Shown: positions 42,118 through 53,670, counted from the first letter of the stretch. The stretch is DNA of 64,000 nt from Cladorrhinum sp. PSN259 (GCA_033725935.1 MU867114.1:1-64000), one strand, 5' to 3'. Numbers and translations: made by a program. The notes: a model not told the origin generated them from the letters alone.

Positions 42118-43754
42118 GTTGACGATGACAGATTATCAAAGGGGTGAAAATCTGTAGATGCTGATGCACGGTGTCCACAAGGAGAGCTGGGAGATGGGCG
42201 CCCTTTTTATCCATAGTGGTCAACTTTTTGTTGACCCCATCCCTCGGATTCGGATTCTCATATGGTCCATCTCCTTGATTTGCCGAGACCCAGTTTTGTT
42301 CAAATTTAGCAGGTATACAAGATGTGATGATGGCCATCTGACTGCGTGTAGGTATGCGAATCCTATCAGGCAGAATCCGGATCCCCAGGGAAGCGCCAAA
42401 AGATGTCGCGATATCATTGTATCCGACAACGCATCCTCCTCCTTCCCGATCGGGGAGGTTGTAGCCGGGTTTCCATTAATGCCAAGGCAGTCCGGGAGTC
42501 TTTGGTCACCGCTAGCATCATTGTTACGTGTCGCCTTTGTTCAGCAGTCTTCTGGTTCTTCTAAAAAGAATCATCTTGATCTTTAGAAGAAACGAACTGT
42601 TTCGGCCAAGAAATCTCGAAAGAATCCAAGACTTGGAAGCCAAGAAGCCACACTACCGACAGGGCAGACGGCCAAGCCTGTGGTATCACATCGGCTCCGC
42701 AAAAGTCTTGTGGCAGCAAAAGAGGATCATAATAACACCAGGGGGGTTATTGCATTCTCCTTCCTTATTGAGAAATCAACCACCCGCCCTCAATTTGGAG
42801 AATAAAAGTACCGGCCTCGCAATATGAAAAGCCCGGGCAACGTTATCCCCGCATGTTCCGGGACGTTGAACCAATCAAGAGAGAGGTTTATTAGATCGAT
42901 CACTGCCGAGTACTACCATTACGATACACATTGAGTACCTCCCGCGCTTCAGTCCGTGCCACCTTCCTTGACAGTGGTCCGTGTGCAGGTGGCCTAGACC
43001 TGTGAGTATGCATTTACGACATGGCAATGCATGGGTCTCCTATGCATAATTCTTTTGATCAGGGTAGACTATATTCATGTTGACATCAATGATCAAGACG
43101 TGTCACGGTGCAGATCAATATATTCAGCAGGCGTAACAAAAAGTCCAATACGTCTTAAAGGACTTGAATATGTGTAAAGATCAGGATAAATACATGAAAA
43201 AGTGTGTAAAGGTACTTGCTACATTTTGTAGGCCATGTTTTGATATGACCTATGGTATGATATAATTTTTTTTGGATGTATTCCATAAATAATTCCTGCC
43301 AAACCTTGACTACATCAAACTACTACCTAAATGTAGTTGACGTACATTTACTGCTATCACCGAACCGCCACGATCGAACCCTAAAATACTGAAACAAGCC
43401 TCGGAAGAGGCCTCTCATGAAATAGAACCAGGGACATAGGTTAGTGTTGCCCGTTGGAGCGCCTGATTGATTACCACCAAGTGCCAAGAGAGGGCTGATA
43501 TCGGACGACAACAACACCACAGAGGAAAACCACGGCTCTGCCGGAACTGATTGGCTGAACATCAGATGAGTGGCTGGAACGACATCCAATGAATGTACAA
43601 ATGAACACAGACTCAAACGCGGCTGATCACACCGCGACGGATACGCTAGAGATCCGGATGTTTTCTTTGATTCAGGGGCTGAAAGTTATCTCGGAACATA
43701 ATCTGACCGTTGATGACTTGCTCGGGGATTCGAAAAAGGGAGAAAAAGTGATCA
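42118..43754. other. Intergenic, promoter of the propeller gene and nothing else supported
   Basis: Apart from the core promoter described for the propeller gene, these 1.6 kb contain only short open frames without family resemblance or splice logic. The base composition is mildly AT-rich around 43020-43330. Confidence 0.5.
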
Positions 43755-43761
43755 TATATAA
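43755..43761 (+). promoter_or_regulatory. TATA box that decides the start of the next gene
   Basis: ATCATATATAAGC places TATATAA 3 bp before an in-frame ATG at 43764. Transcription should start some 30 or more bases downstream, so that ATG would be upstream of the message. The ATG at 43860 becomes the likely start. Confidence 0.55.
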
Positions 43762-43859
43762 GCATGAACTCTGTTATTGAACCTCAAGTTCAGGAGAATG
43801 GTAATGCAGATTTGAAGCCTCTGTGTTTTTCCATCCCAACCCGGCCAACCTCTTCCACC

Positions 43860-45116
43860 ATGACTCTCCTCCAACTTGCAGCAGGACTTGGTCTCCTGGT
43901 CACAAAGTCCATCTCCTCCCCAGTTGAAGCCACAGTTGAAGTTCCCAATTGGTGGACCACGAACAGCTTCTCCTGCCCCCTCTGGAAAGGCACCCTCCCG
44001 GTTGGGTATCAAGACCTCGTCGGTAGCAGGTGCTACAACAACGTCACAAAGACATACACGGGGGGCAGCACGACGGCGCGCCTGTACCAGATCCCCGGAG
44101 CATGGCAAAAGGAGCCTCGTTACGCTGAAATTGTCAACGGCGCAGGCGCAGCCATCACAAAGGGACTCGCCTCTTTCGGCTCCCTTGTCAATTCGCCTTT
44201 GGCCATCAACATCGGTATCACGTCCGGAGGACTGGGCGATACCGTCAAGGTAGACGACAACAACTCTGGACAAAAGACACCATGCTACATACTCATCAAC
44301 TTTCCTCCCTCGTGGAGCGATGCGCCGCTCCAAGCGATCCAAAAGGACATTATCGGCCGCATGTACCAGTGCGTCGAGCAGTTCCACCGGCCGACAGTGA
44401 CGACTTGGACCGATGGAAACAAGTGGTGGCGTCGAGGCATAGCCAGATACTTCGACGGCCTCTCCTACCCGGCCAAATCAGGAGACTTCCTCAAGGAAGG
44501 CCTATACCCAGAAGAATATCACTACGCCAAACCCCTGTACCAAAACGCCGACGCCGCGTCCATCTTCTTTCACTTTGCCGATCAGCTCGGCGGGTGGTCC
44601 CGGGGTGATGTGCACAACTGGATGAAGGCGCACCCCAACAAGGCCAACTACGACGACGAGCGAGCATCCCTCTCGACGGACTCAAAGATCACTTCCTCCT
44701 TCTGGCACAGCTTCATCCTCGCCTCGATTGACGGAACTATCAAGTACCCCTCCGACCAGAAGATCACAAACACCTTAGGAGGCGTCCCGTCCCGCGATCA
44801 GTCCCAGACGGTCGACCTTGCGGTTGGCGGATCCTTTTCCAAAACCCTCACCACCGCTCCGTTCCATGGAAACATCCACGTCTTTACTATCAAAAAGGGA
44901 CAAACTCTCAAGGTGACGGTTGAGACCGAGGTCGGTGTGGAATGGAGCATCCGGAAGCTGGGGACCACGACCTGGAATTCCGGAGCGAGGACACGGACCG
45001 TGGATTTGGTGATTGGACCAGGGCAGGGAACGGTCAAGTATCAGATTGCTTTTAGCTCGACAAGGAAGGAGGCTGGTGGGGATTATCCAAAAATTTGGAT
45101 GAAGAGGAGTGCATGA
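43860..45116 (+). CDS. Secreted protein resembling a degenerate gluzincin-type metalloprotease
   Basis: The start at 43860 is preferred to 43764 because of the TATA box and because it gives a signal peptide (MTLLQLAAGLGLLVTKSISS); 418 residues follow. No disulfide- or glycan-rich low-complexity region is seen. The middle has MYQCVEQFH followed by NKWWRRGIARYFDGLSYPA. This spacing recalls the HExxH...WWxEGxAxYF layout of gluzincins and basic-secretory proteins. Here the first His is Val and the second Glu is Arg, so the zinc site would be non-functional. The last 110 residues are beta-rich (HIHVFTIKKGQTLKVTVETE-like) and may be a PPC-like domain. Function is unknown; the protease link is inference. 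Confidence 0.7.
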   Translation: MTLLQLAAGLGLLVTKSISSPVEATVEVPNWWTTNSFSCPLWKGTLPVGYQDLVGSRCYNNVTKTYTGGSTTARLYQIPGAWQKEPRYAEIVNGAGAAITKGLASFGSLVNSPLAINIGITSGGLGDTVKVDDNNSGQKTPCYILINFPPSWSDAPLQAIQKDIIGRMYQCVEQFHRPTVTTWTDGNKWWRRGIARYFDGLSYPAKSGDFLKEGLYPEEYHYAKPLYQNADAASIFFHFADQLGGWSRGDVHNWMKAHPNKANYDDERASLSTDSKITSSFWHSFILASIDGTIKYPSDQKITNTLGGVPSRDQSQTVDLAVGGSFSKTLTTAPFHGNIHVFTIKKGQTLKVTVETEVGVEWSIRKLGTTTWNSGARTRTVDLVIGPGQGTVKYQIAFSSTRKEAGGDYPKIWMKRSA

Positions 45117-45313
45117 TGTGCCTGAATAAGGGGTTCCATTCGAGTAAACAAGTTTCGTGTACCTGGTGTTTTCCCATTCAACTGTCCAATCCCTCATTAT
45201 TCACATACAGCTTGACATTTTAGATACATTATTTACTTCTTCATTAAATGCCCATTTCATTATCGTCACACATGGACTCATCTCAAAACGTGAACAACAT
45301 GTACTGTGGTCCG

Positions 45314-46354
45314 TCAAAAAGCAGACCCTCCACCAGCCAAAGCGATCAAATTTTTGTCTCCAGGCAAAACGATGGGTTTCTCCTTCGGCAAATTATCAAT
45401 AACCGAGTCAGGCAGATGCAAGTGATCCTTGACGACCTGCTTGGGCGTCAAGGCAAGCCACTGCGCAACGCTGATGTCACTGAACTTGGGCGCCTGCAGC
45501 ACCTCCAAGAAAATCAGGTCCTCGGTTCCGGTGTTTTCGATGTAGTGTCCGGCAGCGACTGGCACGTATCCCACTCCTCCGGCGGTGAAATCAAAGGTGC
45601 GTGAAGAAGCTGGGGCGCCGTAGACGGTGATGCGGCCGGCGCCTTGGAGGAAGAAGTTCCATTCATCAGAAGTTGGGTGCCAGTGAACCTCTCGGAGAGC
45701 ACCGGGCTGGAGGACAACCAATGCGACGGAAAACATCTTGGCAACTGGGAAGGTCTGGGGGTCGAGGATCTTGACAGAACCTCCCGGAACCACGTGCGGC
45801 TTTTGCTGCGACCAGTGATAAGTGAACGACCCATTGCCTGTGATTGATCTAGCCGAGGAGGTGATGTTCTGCTCTGAAATGTCCCTCGGAGCCGGTGTGC
45901 CGTTGAAGATGTACAACTGGTCCTGGATCTGTGTTGCCATTGTCTCCCCGGATGGGCTGAGGAGGATTGGCGCTGTTGAAGTCCAGAAATAGGCCAAGTT
46001 TGGCATCGGCTCCCTGGCCGTTTACAAACTTGGGATTGGGAACAATGGCCGAGTCTGACTCGGCTGCGTCCGCTAAGGGAGCATTGCCTCCCAACAAGCT
46101 GGAGTTACCACGGCGGTTGCCACTGGCTGCTGCCACGGTGACTGTTGGGATTTGAGGGTTGACACCGCCCACAGGCCCTGAGTTCTCACCATAGTTTCCG
46201 ATTCTATCATGGATTTGAGTTAGAAGGTTTCAGCAATAACTGAGGCCTGGTCTGGTAGCGAACGTAGGACGCACTGGGGACGTGGAAGTGCTACAGTAAG
46301 TGACTGCCACTGGAAGGCAGCCAGGACCAACAGAACCCCTCCGAGCCGATGCAT
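45314..46354 (-). pseudogene. Oxalate-decarboxylase-like bicupin, first cupin deleted
   Basis: A signal peptide (MHRLGGVLLVLAAFQWQSLTVA, start 46354) is followed by a probable intron. The family's N-terminal linker comes next: VPNPKFVNGQGADAKLGLFLDFNSANPPQPIRG to NTDPGP. Directly after, in a different frame, comes QLYIFNGTPAPRDISEQNIT and a complete second cupin with HWHPTSDEWNFFLQG and GHYIENTG. About 180 residues, the whole first cupin, are missing, and the junction near 45915-45935 shifts the frame. A contiguous protein cannot be read through, though the second cupin alone is open from 46006. Intact relatives decarboxylate oxalate with Mn at each cupin. Confidence 0.72.
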
Positions 46355-47310
46355 AGTAGGAGAAAGGGGCTTGCGGAGAGAACAAACGAATGACCGGCGG
46401 CAAAACCTTTCCTTATGTATCAAAGGGGTGACAAAGGGTATTTGGAGATGTCCGCCTGGTGCATAGAGGCTAGATGATTTAAAGTATGCCATGACGGAGG
46501 TGACGTCCGTGAACTTTATAATTGACGCAGGTCCTTTCATCTCTTCATCGGTTGGCTGAACCATTCATTGATCCGTTTTAGATATTCAGACGAGAGCCTT
46601 GGAAGACGTCAATTCAACGTCCATGCTCAAAGTTGAGTTTGTCGACAAAACCCCCGATGGGGCATCGTGTATGGACGACGTAGTCAAGGGGCCGGTCAAC
46701 ATGATCCCTCGCAGCAGCCACATTCTATGTCGCTGAATCATTGTAATTATGCGATCAGCCTCGTATGCAATCGACGTATATGGGGTTTGTAAGCGACACA
46801 GAGCCCTCCCACTTCTCATATTTCTTGCTCATGAACCATCCAGCCAGAGTTGATGGCGTCCATAAGATCTCTTGGACTGGACGGGGTTCCTGGGTGAGTT
46901 GCTCTTATAAAGAGAAGATTTCAAGTTTACCTAGGTGAGATTCATGAAAATATGGTCATCATATTCTCGGATTCCGAGAATCCCGGTCCCCATCATCCTA
47001 GTTTGGGCCTCTCGAGCGGTCGTCCTTGAGTGAAGACCAACCAAGTTGAAACCACAACTCGGCAACCTTTCATCGGCATATTATATTGAGAATCGGGGGG
47101 AGAAATGTCTCAGCCACGTTATCAACGCTCTACCGGCCCGGACTTGAAGACGATTAAGTTCGGCAGATGACGTGATGTGGTGAGACGGAGCCTGGCCTTC
47201 AAAGTGCAAGTGCACGGACCCACACGCTGGCCTTCGATCGGTAAAAATTTGAGACCGAGTTTTGTGAAACCGCTGAATTAAGAAACGACAAAGAAGAAAA
47301 AACTCAAAAA
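46355..47310. other. Intergenic between the cupin relic and the SET gene
   Basis: 956 bp separate two divergent genes. Short frames present are not convincing. The A-rich CAAAGAAGAAAAAACTCAAAAA just before 47311 is the leader of the SET gene. Confidence 0.45.
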
Positions 47311-48917
47311 ATGGAGGTTGATAGTGATGAGAATACCAGATTTTTAGAAGGCTCACAGACCTTTCTCAATTGGTTTGAGAGCCTTGCGGGCGCAACTTTC
47401 CACAAAGACATCTCGATTGAAGATTTGAGACAACAGAACGCCGGTCGCGGAATCAGTGAGTGAGCCCCTCAACGCCATGCAACAACCCCTCATTCATCGG
47501 CATGTCGAGATTTCATTAACACTTTGGGGTTTGAACAGTCGCCAAGGCCGACATTCCAGCAGATACCGTCCTTTTCACCATCCCCCGCAAAAGCATTTTA
47601 TGCGCTGCAACCTCACCACTCAAGGACCTCATTCCCGACGTCTTTGACCTCGACAATGCCGACCACTTCAACGATGATGAGGACGAAGAGGAGGACGAAG
47701 ATGCCGAGTCAAAAAACCAAGGCCAGAACTCATGGACCCTCCTCATCATCATCATGATCTACGAGCGCCTCCGGGGCTCCGCCTCACCCTGGAAACCCTA
47801 CCTCGACGTCCTGCCCTCAACCTTCGATACCCCAATGTTCTGGACCCCCACCGAGATCTCAGAGCTGCAAGCCTCAGCCTTGGTCCGCAAAGTGGGAAAA
47901 ATCGAAGCAGACGAGATGATAGCCACCAAGATCCTCCCCGTCATCCGGGCCCACTCCTCCATCTTCTTCCCCTCCGGTGCGGGCCTCAACGACGATCAGC
48001 TCACCCAATTGGCCCACCGCATGGGAAGCACCATAATGGCCTACGCCTTTGATCTGGAATCCGACGAGGCAACCATCAACGAGAACCTCGAAAACGACGA
48101 CGACGAGTGGGAGGAAGACCGCGAGGGAAAGACCATGCTCGGAATGGTGCCCATGGCCGACATGCTCAACGCCGACGCGGAGTTCAACGCGCACATCAAC
48201 CACGGCGCTGACGCCCTAACCGCCGTTTCCTTGCGTCACATTCGAGCGGGAGAAGAGATCCTAAACTTTTACGGGCCGCTCTCTTCAGCCGAGCTGCTCC
48301 GTCGATACGGCTACGTGACGCCAAAACACGCGAGATGGGACGTCGTCGAGTTATCCTGGGATACCTTCGCCTCCCACTTGCCGGCTAGATTCTTCGCGGG
48401 CGACAAGCTGACCTCTCCAGATTTCGAAGCAGCCCAGTGCCGTGTCAAGAATGATGACGACTACGAGGAAGCGTTCGTGTTGGAGCGATACAGCCCGGAC
48501 CCATCGCCCACGGGGGAACTGGACGAGCCTGCCGTGTTTGGCGGACTGCCCGACGAGCTGGCTGAACAGCTCAAGGTATTCCTGAGAGCGGTGAAGAAGT
48601 TATCCGACGGCAAGAATGGCATTGCGTTGCGCGCATTGGAGGACAAGTCCTTTCGGAAGGAGCTGCTTTTACAGACTGCGCGGGATGCTCTGGCCGACAG
48701 GGAGAAGCAGTACGCCACCGCTCTAGAAGAGGACGAGCAGTTGATCGCTTCGGGGCAGATCCTAGACGACAGACAAAGGATGGCCGTGTGGGTGAGGAAA
48801 GGGGAGAAGCAAGTGCTGAGGGAGGCGCAGGCGTGGGCGAAGAAGGAACTCGAGGAGCTGATAAGCAGCAAGGCCGATGATGATGGGGCGCGGGCCAGCA
48901 AGAGGAGGAGGCATTGA
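47311..48917 (+). CDS. RKM4: SET-domain ribosomal lysine methyltransferase, RKM4-like
   Basis: Exons 47311-47455 and 47539-48917, with an 83-nt intron (GTGAGT...GAACAG), give 507 residues. The split SET domain is recognisable: FLNWFESLAGATFHKDISIEDLRQQNAGRGI near the start, then IPADTVLFTIPR and SILCA. An acidic insert and MVPMADMLNAD follow, then AGEEILNFYGPLSSAELLRRYGYV with the YG of the cofactor pocket. A Rubisco-LSMT-like substrate-binding half (about 290-470) comes next. The family trimethylates or monomethylates ribosomal protein lysines (yeast Rkm4 acts on Rpl42). The C-terminus KRRRH may be a nuclear signal. Another SETD6/RKM-type assignment is possible. Confidence 0.88.
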
Positions 48918-49249
48918 TGGGAATTTCTTAGAGTCGTTTTACTTGCCCTTTCTTATGAGTCGGCGTGTTGCTTCAACGTCGCACACCGCCATGTGCTTCA
49001 ACGCCATGATGCATATAGACAACATGTGTTCAAATTCGGTACATCTAATGTCCTCGTGGCTGTAATATAATAGTCGGCAAAATTTAGCTGCTGCCAAGAT
49101 GCAGCTGAAAAAAAGACCAAATTTCCTAGTAAACTGTGATTTCCATACAATCCCATCCCATTCCCTTAAACCTGCCTTGGCATTCAATCGCAACCGATCC
49201 CAATAAATAATCGTCGTAATATAAAAGAAAGAGAACCACAACCCTTATC
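48918..49249. other. Short spacer between converging genes
   Basis: 332 bp hold the 3' ends of the SET gene and of RTT109. Nothing else is visible. Confidence 0.5.
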
Positions 49250-51031
49250 CTAAGCAGACTCCTTCACTGGATCTCCTGCATTATTCTTCCTTCTCACCAA
49301 CCCAGCACCCAAAACATTAACCGGTTTCATATCCAACAACCTCGGCTCTTCTCTCGTTCCCTGACTGCTTTCCAGGCAAGTATTATTTTTCCTTCTGACC
49401 AATCCCGTCAGATTAGTAACTGGCGCAGCAGCACTATTTCCATTTGCATTCGCAAAGATATTCTCCGCTATCCTCGCCCTGCCAACCACACTGCTTCCCC
49501 ACCCTTCCTTCCCAGCGCCAGTCTGTGAGATCCACTTCCTCGAACTCCCCGTAGCCTTGGTGAGCGTCGAAAAGTCCAAGTGAAGCAACAATTCTATGTT
49601 CCGTTTGTAGTCTGATTCACCTACAACTCTGTCACCGCGTCCTTCGTGTGGCCAATAGTAGTACGCTGTCGAGGTGGGCTTTTCGAGAAGATAGTTTCGC
49701 AACTGGCGCTTGACTTTTGGTGGACGTGTAATGACTGGTCCCGTGAGCTTCTTCTTTTTCTTTCTCTTATCCTTCCTCCTCCTGATCGGCTGTGGTTGTT
49801 TAGGTGTTGGGGACGTTGGAGAGACGACCTGCTTGAGAGGGCTCGCTTTGTTTGATCGCGGTGTCTGTGCCAGTATATCGACGCGACGTCGTGGAGGGGT
49901 TGAAGGTGGGTTCTGAGAGGAAAAGGGTGTTTCGCTAAAAGAGGCGTTTGGTGTGATGGTATTGGCAGTAGTAGCGTCTGGCTTCTTCTCCTTGGAGTCA
50001 AAGACTAACCAGATGAACCCCGTCAAACTTCCACTGGAGCATTCCTGCCTGTAAGCCATCATGTCCCAAAACTGATCCAATGTCTTGACACTCGCCCACT
50101 TCCATATTCCGTCCTTGTTCTTCTTTTTGGAAACCTCCTCATCGAGTTCGTCGCGAAATCGTGATTTGGGATCATCGGGGTAGCGCGGTATCAGACATCG
50201 TGGTGGGACCCAGTCGAACTCGTCTGTATAGTGGGAGATTAATTCCAGTGGGTGTCCGACCACCCAGTTGTCAGTGCTTGCGAGAGTCTTTGGAACAAAT
50301 GCTCGAGTCTCTTGGACTTCCATTCCTGGAACAAGGAGATAGGCCTTTGGTGTTCCCCAGGACCTCTTGCCCAGCCCTTCCATCAAGGGGTTCAGGACTT
50401 TGCACCACCACTTGACCAGACCCCGGTCATCGAGAACATGTTTCCCCTTGTTGTGCACAGAGGCAGGGAAAAGATATTGTGCCTGAGAGCGCGCGAAGAG
50501 ATTGACGATTGTTTGTGTGTTCTTTCGTCGCCGGTGCTCGATGAGGTAAGCGATGAAGGTAGCGCAGACTTGGCGGATCGGCGACGGAGTTCCCTTGGGG
50601 AGGTTGAGTAGATGCAGGTAGCCGGTCGAGTCTGCCTTGCCAATGAAAATGGTTGTGGAGTATGCCGTGGTAAAGATGAAAATCTCGACGGCGAAGACCA
50701 ACACTTGTTTCTTTGGTTCGGTCGGCTTGGGCTCGTCGGCGCCAGGGGATGCGCGCTTCAGGGATGGGGCAGAGGAGTTGTCTGCATCGATCGAAACGGC
50801 CAAAAAGTGGCTTTCGCCAAAGGTCTTGTCGGGTCGCTCATCTGGCGGGGCAGAGCAAAGAGGCTCAGTTTTGGTTGGGGGTGTCGAAAGATGGTAGATG
50901 TCAAATCTGTAGCCCTGGGGAAGAACTGCAGCAAGTCGATCGCGGAGGGTTTCGGAGGTCGAGGGGGGAGCTGTGGGAGTCGCGCTCTTGAGGGCACGCT
51001 TTAATGCGGATGATGCAGTTGATGAGGTCAT
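49250..51031 (-). CDS. RTT109: Histone acetyltransferase Rtt109
   Basis: A single exon of 593 residues from the ATG at 51031; the frame is open 71 codons further up, but those residues are Pro/Arg-rich and unlike the family. The core is unmistakable: LRDRLAAVLPQGYRFDIYHLST, a lysine-rich insert, VLVFAVEIFIFTTAYSTTIF, GKADSTGYL, and VNLFARSQAQYLFPAS. The Asp pair at 201-202 in HVLDDRGLVKWW is the catalytic pair of this family. Rtt109 acetylates H3 Lys56 on new histones, with Asf1 or Vps75, during replication. The protein is longer than the yeast enzyme (436) because of Ser/Pro- and Lys-rich C-terminal inserts (KRKKKKKLTG), including two copies of GLVRRKNN near the end. Confidence 0.93.
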   Translation of the reverse strand: MTSSTASSALKRALKSATPTAPPSTSETLRDRLAAVLPQGYRFDIYHLSTPPTKTEPLCSAPPDERPDKTFGESHFLAVSIDADNSSAPSLKRASPGADEPKPTEPKKQVLVFAVEIFIFTTAYSTTIFIGKADSTGYLHLLNLPKGTPSPIRQVCATFIAYLIEHRRRKNTQTIVNLFARSQAQYLFPASVHNKGKHVLDDRGLVKWWCKVLNPLMEGLGKRSWGTPKAYLLVPGMEVQETRAFVPKTLASTDNWVVGHPLELISHYTDEFDWVPPRCLIPRYPDDPKSRFRDELDEEVSKKKNKDGIWKWASVKTLDQFWDMMAYRQECSSGSLTGFIWLVFDSKEKKPDATTANTITPNASFSETPFSSQNPPSTPPRRRVDILAQTPRSNKASPLKQVVSPTSPTPKQPQPIRRRKDKRKKKKKLTGPVITRPPKVKRQLRNYLLEKPTSTAYYYWPHEGRGDRVVGESDYKRNIELLLHLDFSTLTKATGSSRKWISQTGAGKEGWGSSVVGRARIAENIFANANGNSAAAPVTNLTGLVRRKNNTCLESSQGTREEPRLLDMKPVNVLGAGLVRRKNNAGDPVKESA

Positions 51032-51491
51032 TGCATTGGTGTCATGCAAGTGATCCGCCCAAACAATGATTTGGCAGCTTGGGAATGGTGCTCCTCGAGA
51101 GAAGCTTGGAATCGGGAAGCTGTCGGGACGGGGCAGCTGAAAATGGGTGGGGATTCTTCGAGTTTGGGCAGGGATCAAGCATTGACCAATGGAACACGGT
51201 CCGCGCCGTCTTCGCGACGCGTTCTTGGAGGAGTGGGGAACCACTTTGGAATGAAGTGGGGTTGGTAGTGGGCGGGAGATGCCGGCGCCGATGTTTTACC
51301 GGAAGCAAGAAGAGCTTCCGTCCCTCTTTGGCAGCTGGCCAAACCGTCCGAAAAAATTACAGCGGGATTGGCGAGAAAGTGAAGCGATTGTCGACACTCA
51401 AACCTTGGAATTTTTTGGAGTTTGCTGCACCCCTCGCACTGCGTCCATTCTTTGATTTTCACCCCACAACTTTGGACAACCAATCTACACA
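51032..51491. promoter_or_regulatory. Divergent promoter between RTT109 and MRPL15
   Basis: 460 bp separate the two starts. No TATA-like element is obvious, as expected for housekeeping genes. The MRPL15 side ends CACAACTTTGGACAACCAATCTACACA before the ATG, and contains a CCAAT box. Confidence 0.45.
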
Positions 51492-52332
51492 ATGGCGCTC
51501 AACCCCACGAGATCCGCTGTCTCAAGGGTGCTGCGAGGATGCAGCAAACTCGTTCCCTCCACCACCTCTACTTCCTCCATCTCTGTTCGCCAAATGTCAA
51601 CAGAGTCCTCGACCACCACACCCGAAGAGCTTGCCCAGACCGAGGCTCGGCCAAGATGGTCATATACTCCCGAGAGATTGAAGGGCCCCGGCTTCTCCAT
51701 CAACATTGTCAAGGACCCTAGGCGAACAATTTGGCACGTCAACGAGGACCCCGCAAAGGTCGATGCCATGTATAACCGTCTGCTCGGACAGCACGGCGAA
51801 AAGATGCTGCCAGATGAGATCAAGTGGCTCGCAATTACACACAAGTCTTTTGATCAGGGAAGGAGAGGTTTCAACACCAGATTAGCCTACTTTGGTCGTA
51901 CCATCCTCAGTTTTGAAACCACACGAAGCATCCTCGTCAGCCCTGCTCTCGCCGATATGCCCTCCCCGTTCGAAGACGACCGGGTTCCTTTTCAGCACCC
52001 CGCCCTTGAGAATATCGACAAGCTCATTCACAAACAGCCCATGAACGTTGTAACGAAAGAGAGGCTCGCAAAATTGGCCGTTGACGTTGGTCTGGCAGAG
52101 GTTACCCGGTGGAAACCAAGAATGGTTGGTGCAATACAGCTATCTGTTTTTCTGCCTTGTCTGTTGGCTAATAATAATATTCTCGCAGCCCGAAAATCTC
52201 GAAGGTTCTGGTTTGACCGTCGTTCTCAACACTTCTGTTCTTGCCATCATCGGTGCAATTTCGATACAACACGGCGCCGAGGTTGCCCAGCGAGTGGTGC
52301 GCGACAAGATACTCAGGAGACTGGGGCAATAG
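51492..52332 (+). CDS. MRPL15: Mitochondrial large-subunit ribosomal protein L15 (RNase III-like, mL57)
   Basis: Exons 51492-52124 and 52189-52332, with a 64-nt intron (GTTGGT...TCGCAG), give 258 residues, close to the yeast protein (253). The first about 40 residues are basic, Ser-rich and free of acid, a mitochondrial targeting signal. The RNase III-like fold follows: DEIKWLAITHKSFDQGRRGFNTRLAYFGRTIL matches the signature helix but lacks the acidic catalytic residues, as is normal for this ribosomal member. The C-terminal GAISIQHGAEVAQRVVRDKIL completes the domain. It belongs to the mitochondrial ribosome. Confidence 0.92.
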
Positions 52333-52562
52333 ACAGGGCGCAACGGGGTTGTAATGATAGAAAAAAAAAATGTATACTTTTTGTACCATACCGGCGGGCA
52401 AAATAGAAAACGCTGGCCAGATCCCACATACGATGTTAACGATTTCCGGATTCTTTTCGCAAAAGATACAATGCGGTTGGCACGACTGTGTATCATTAAA
52501 TAGATGCTAACAGACAGAATCTCCCACGAGTCGAGCAAGTCCCTAGCTGTCTTGGAACCGAG

Positions 52563-53670
52563 TCACCACCCATCCTCGAACCGAATCTCAGCAACCCTCA
52601 TCTCATTCCGGCCGACCTTCATCCACCCCCCGGTACTGGAATCGACAAATTGTTTCCCCCTCCCAACGACGAATCTCCGATAATAATCCTCCCCGGGGCT
52701 GACCTCGCCCAAGTCACACCGTCCGCCTTTCCACTCTTCAGGCGGCATCGGTTGGGCGTACATGAACAAAACGAATTCATCCACGTCCCGAAAGACGGTC
52801 CGAGAAAACGCCCTCAGCGTAGCGGCGCCCACGTCGTGCGCCCACGGAGCCGTACTCATGGCCAACTTTCGGAGTCCAGGGACATAGCCTCGTTTTCCAT
52901 GTCCCTTTTTATCTCTCTGCTGGGCAACTTCCTGCTCGCGGAACCAGTCCAGCAGCTTATTCAGTCTCGCAAAGTGAAGATCACCCAACAGGGCCACGGT
53001 ATCATGTTGGGGGTTGATGTACAGTACTCGGGGGCTGTCGACTTCTTGCCTGGAGTGGGCGTTTGGTGAGAGGGGAGCATCAAGGGGAAGGGCGACGGTG
53101 TAGAATTCCAACGCGGCCATGCGGGATTCGATGCAGACCGAGAGGGCCGCTGGGTTACGCGATTGGGATTTCCATTTGGGCGAGCCGCCGTAGTGCTCCC
53201 AGTCTGCGTAGTGCGTTCTGCGGCTGTGGAGTTCTAATGTGCGGGGGAGGAAGGATAGGTACCTGGCAAAGGTTAGATGGCTGTGGAGGGAAAAAGTTAC
53301 AGATAAGTGTGGGGGCGTACCAGATTTTGAGTCTTAGTTCAGGTGGGAGCAGAGGGAAGGAGTGGAATTCTTTCAGTGGTTGTGATGAAGGACTTGGCGA
53401 TGGGTTGGGGGTCCCCTCAGTTGGCCTTTTGTTGGTGCATAAGCCTTGATCTGTGTCATCAACGTCGAGAATCTCGGTCCTAGAATTCTCATCACCCCAA
53501 GGCGCCTTAAGCCCCGGCGAAAAGGGAGGCGTCGGCAAGGCTGTGACAGAACCCATCATCGACGGCGCATTAAATGGATCGGGCTTTTTCCCAACATCTG
53601 GAGTGGTGATACCAAGTTTAAGCTGAGCGATCTGGGACTCCAGGGTGTACATGTCTTGGTCGAAAGCCAT
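52563..53670 (-). CDS. 2EXR-domain protein
   Basis: Exons 53670-53321 and 53262-52563, with a 58-nt intron (GTACGC...TGCCAG) inside the domain, give 349 residues. The ATG at 53670 is preferred over one 14 codons upstream for its context. The 2EXR core is FHSFPLLPPELRLKIW-YLSFLPRTLELHSRRTHYADW, then SRNPAALSVCIESRMAALEFYTVALPL and the YINPQHDTVALLGDLHF strand. 2EXR proteins are abundant in filamentous ascomycetes and resemble F-box-associated modules; none has a settled role. The N-terminal 110 residues are Pro/Ser-rich. The gene converges on MRPL15 with a 230-bp gap. Confidence 0.9.

Noticed and set aside
43764..43859. Upstream ATG for the secreted protein at 43860
   Set aside because: It lies 3 bp after a TATA box and would bury the signal peptide behind 32 hydrophilic residues.
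49250..51244. Longer start for RTT109 (71 extra codons)
   Set aside because: The added residues are Pro/Arg-rich and outside the family's N-terminus; the ATG at 51031 gives the expected beginning.
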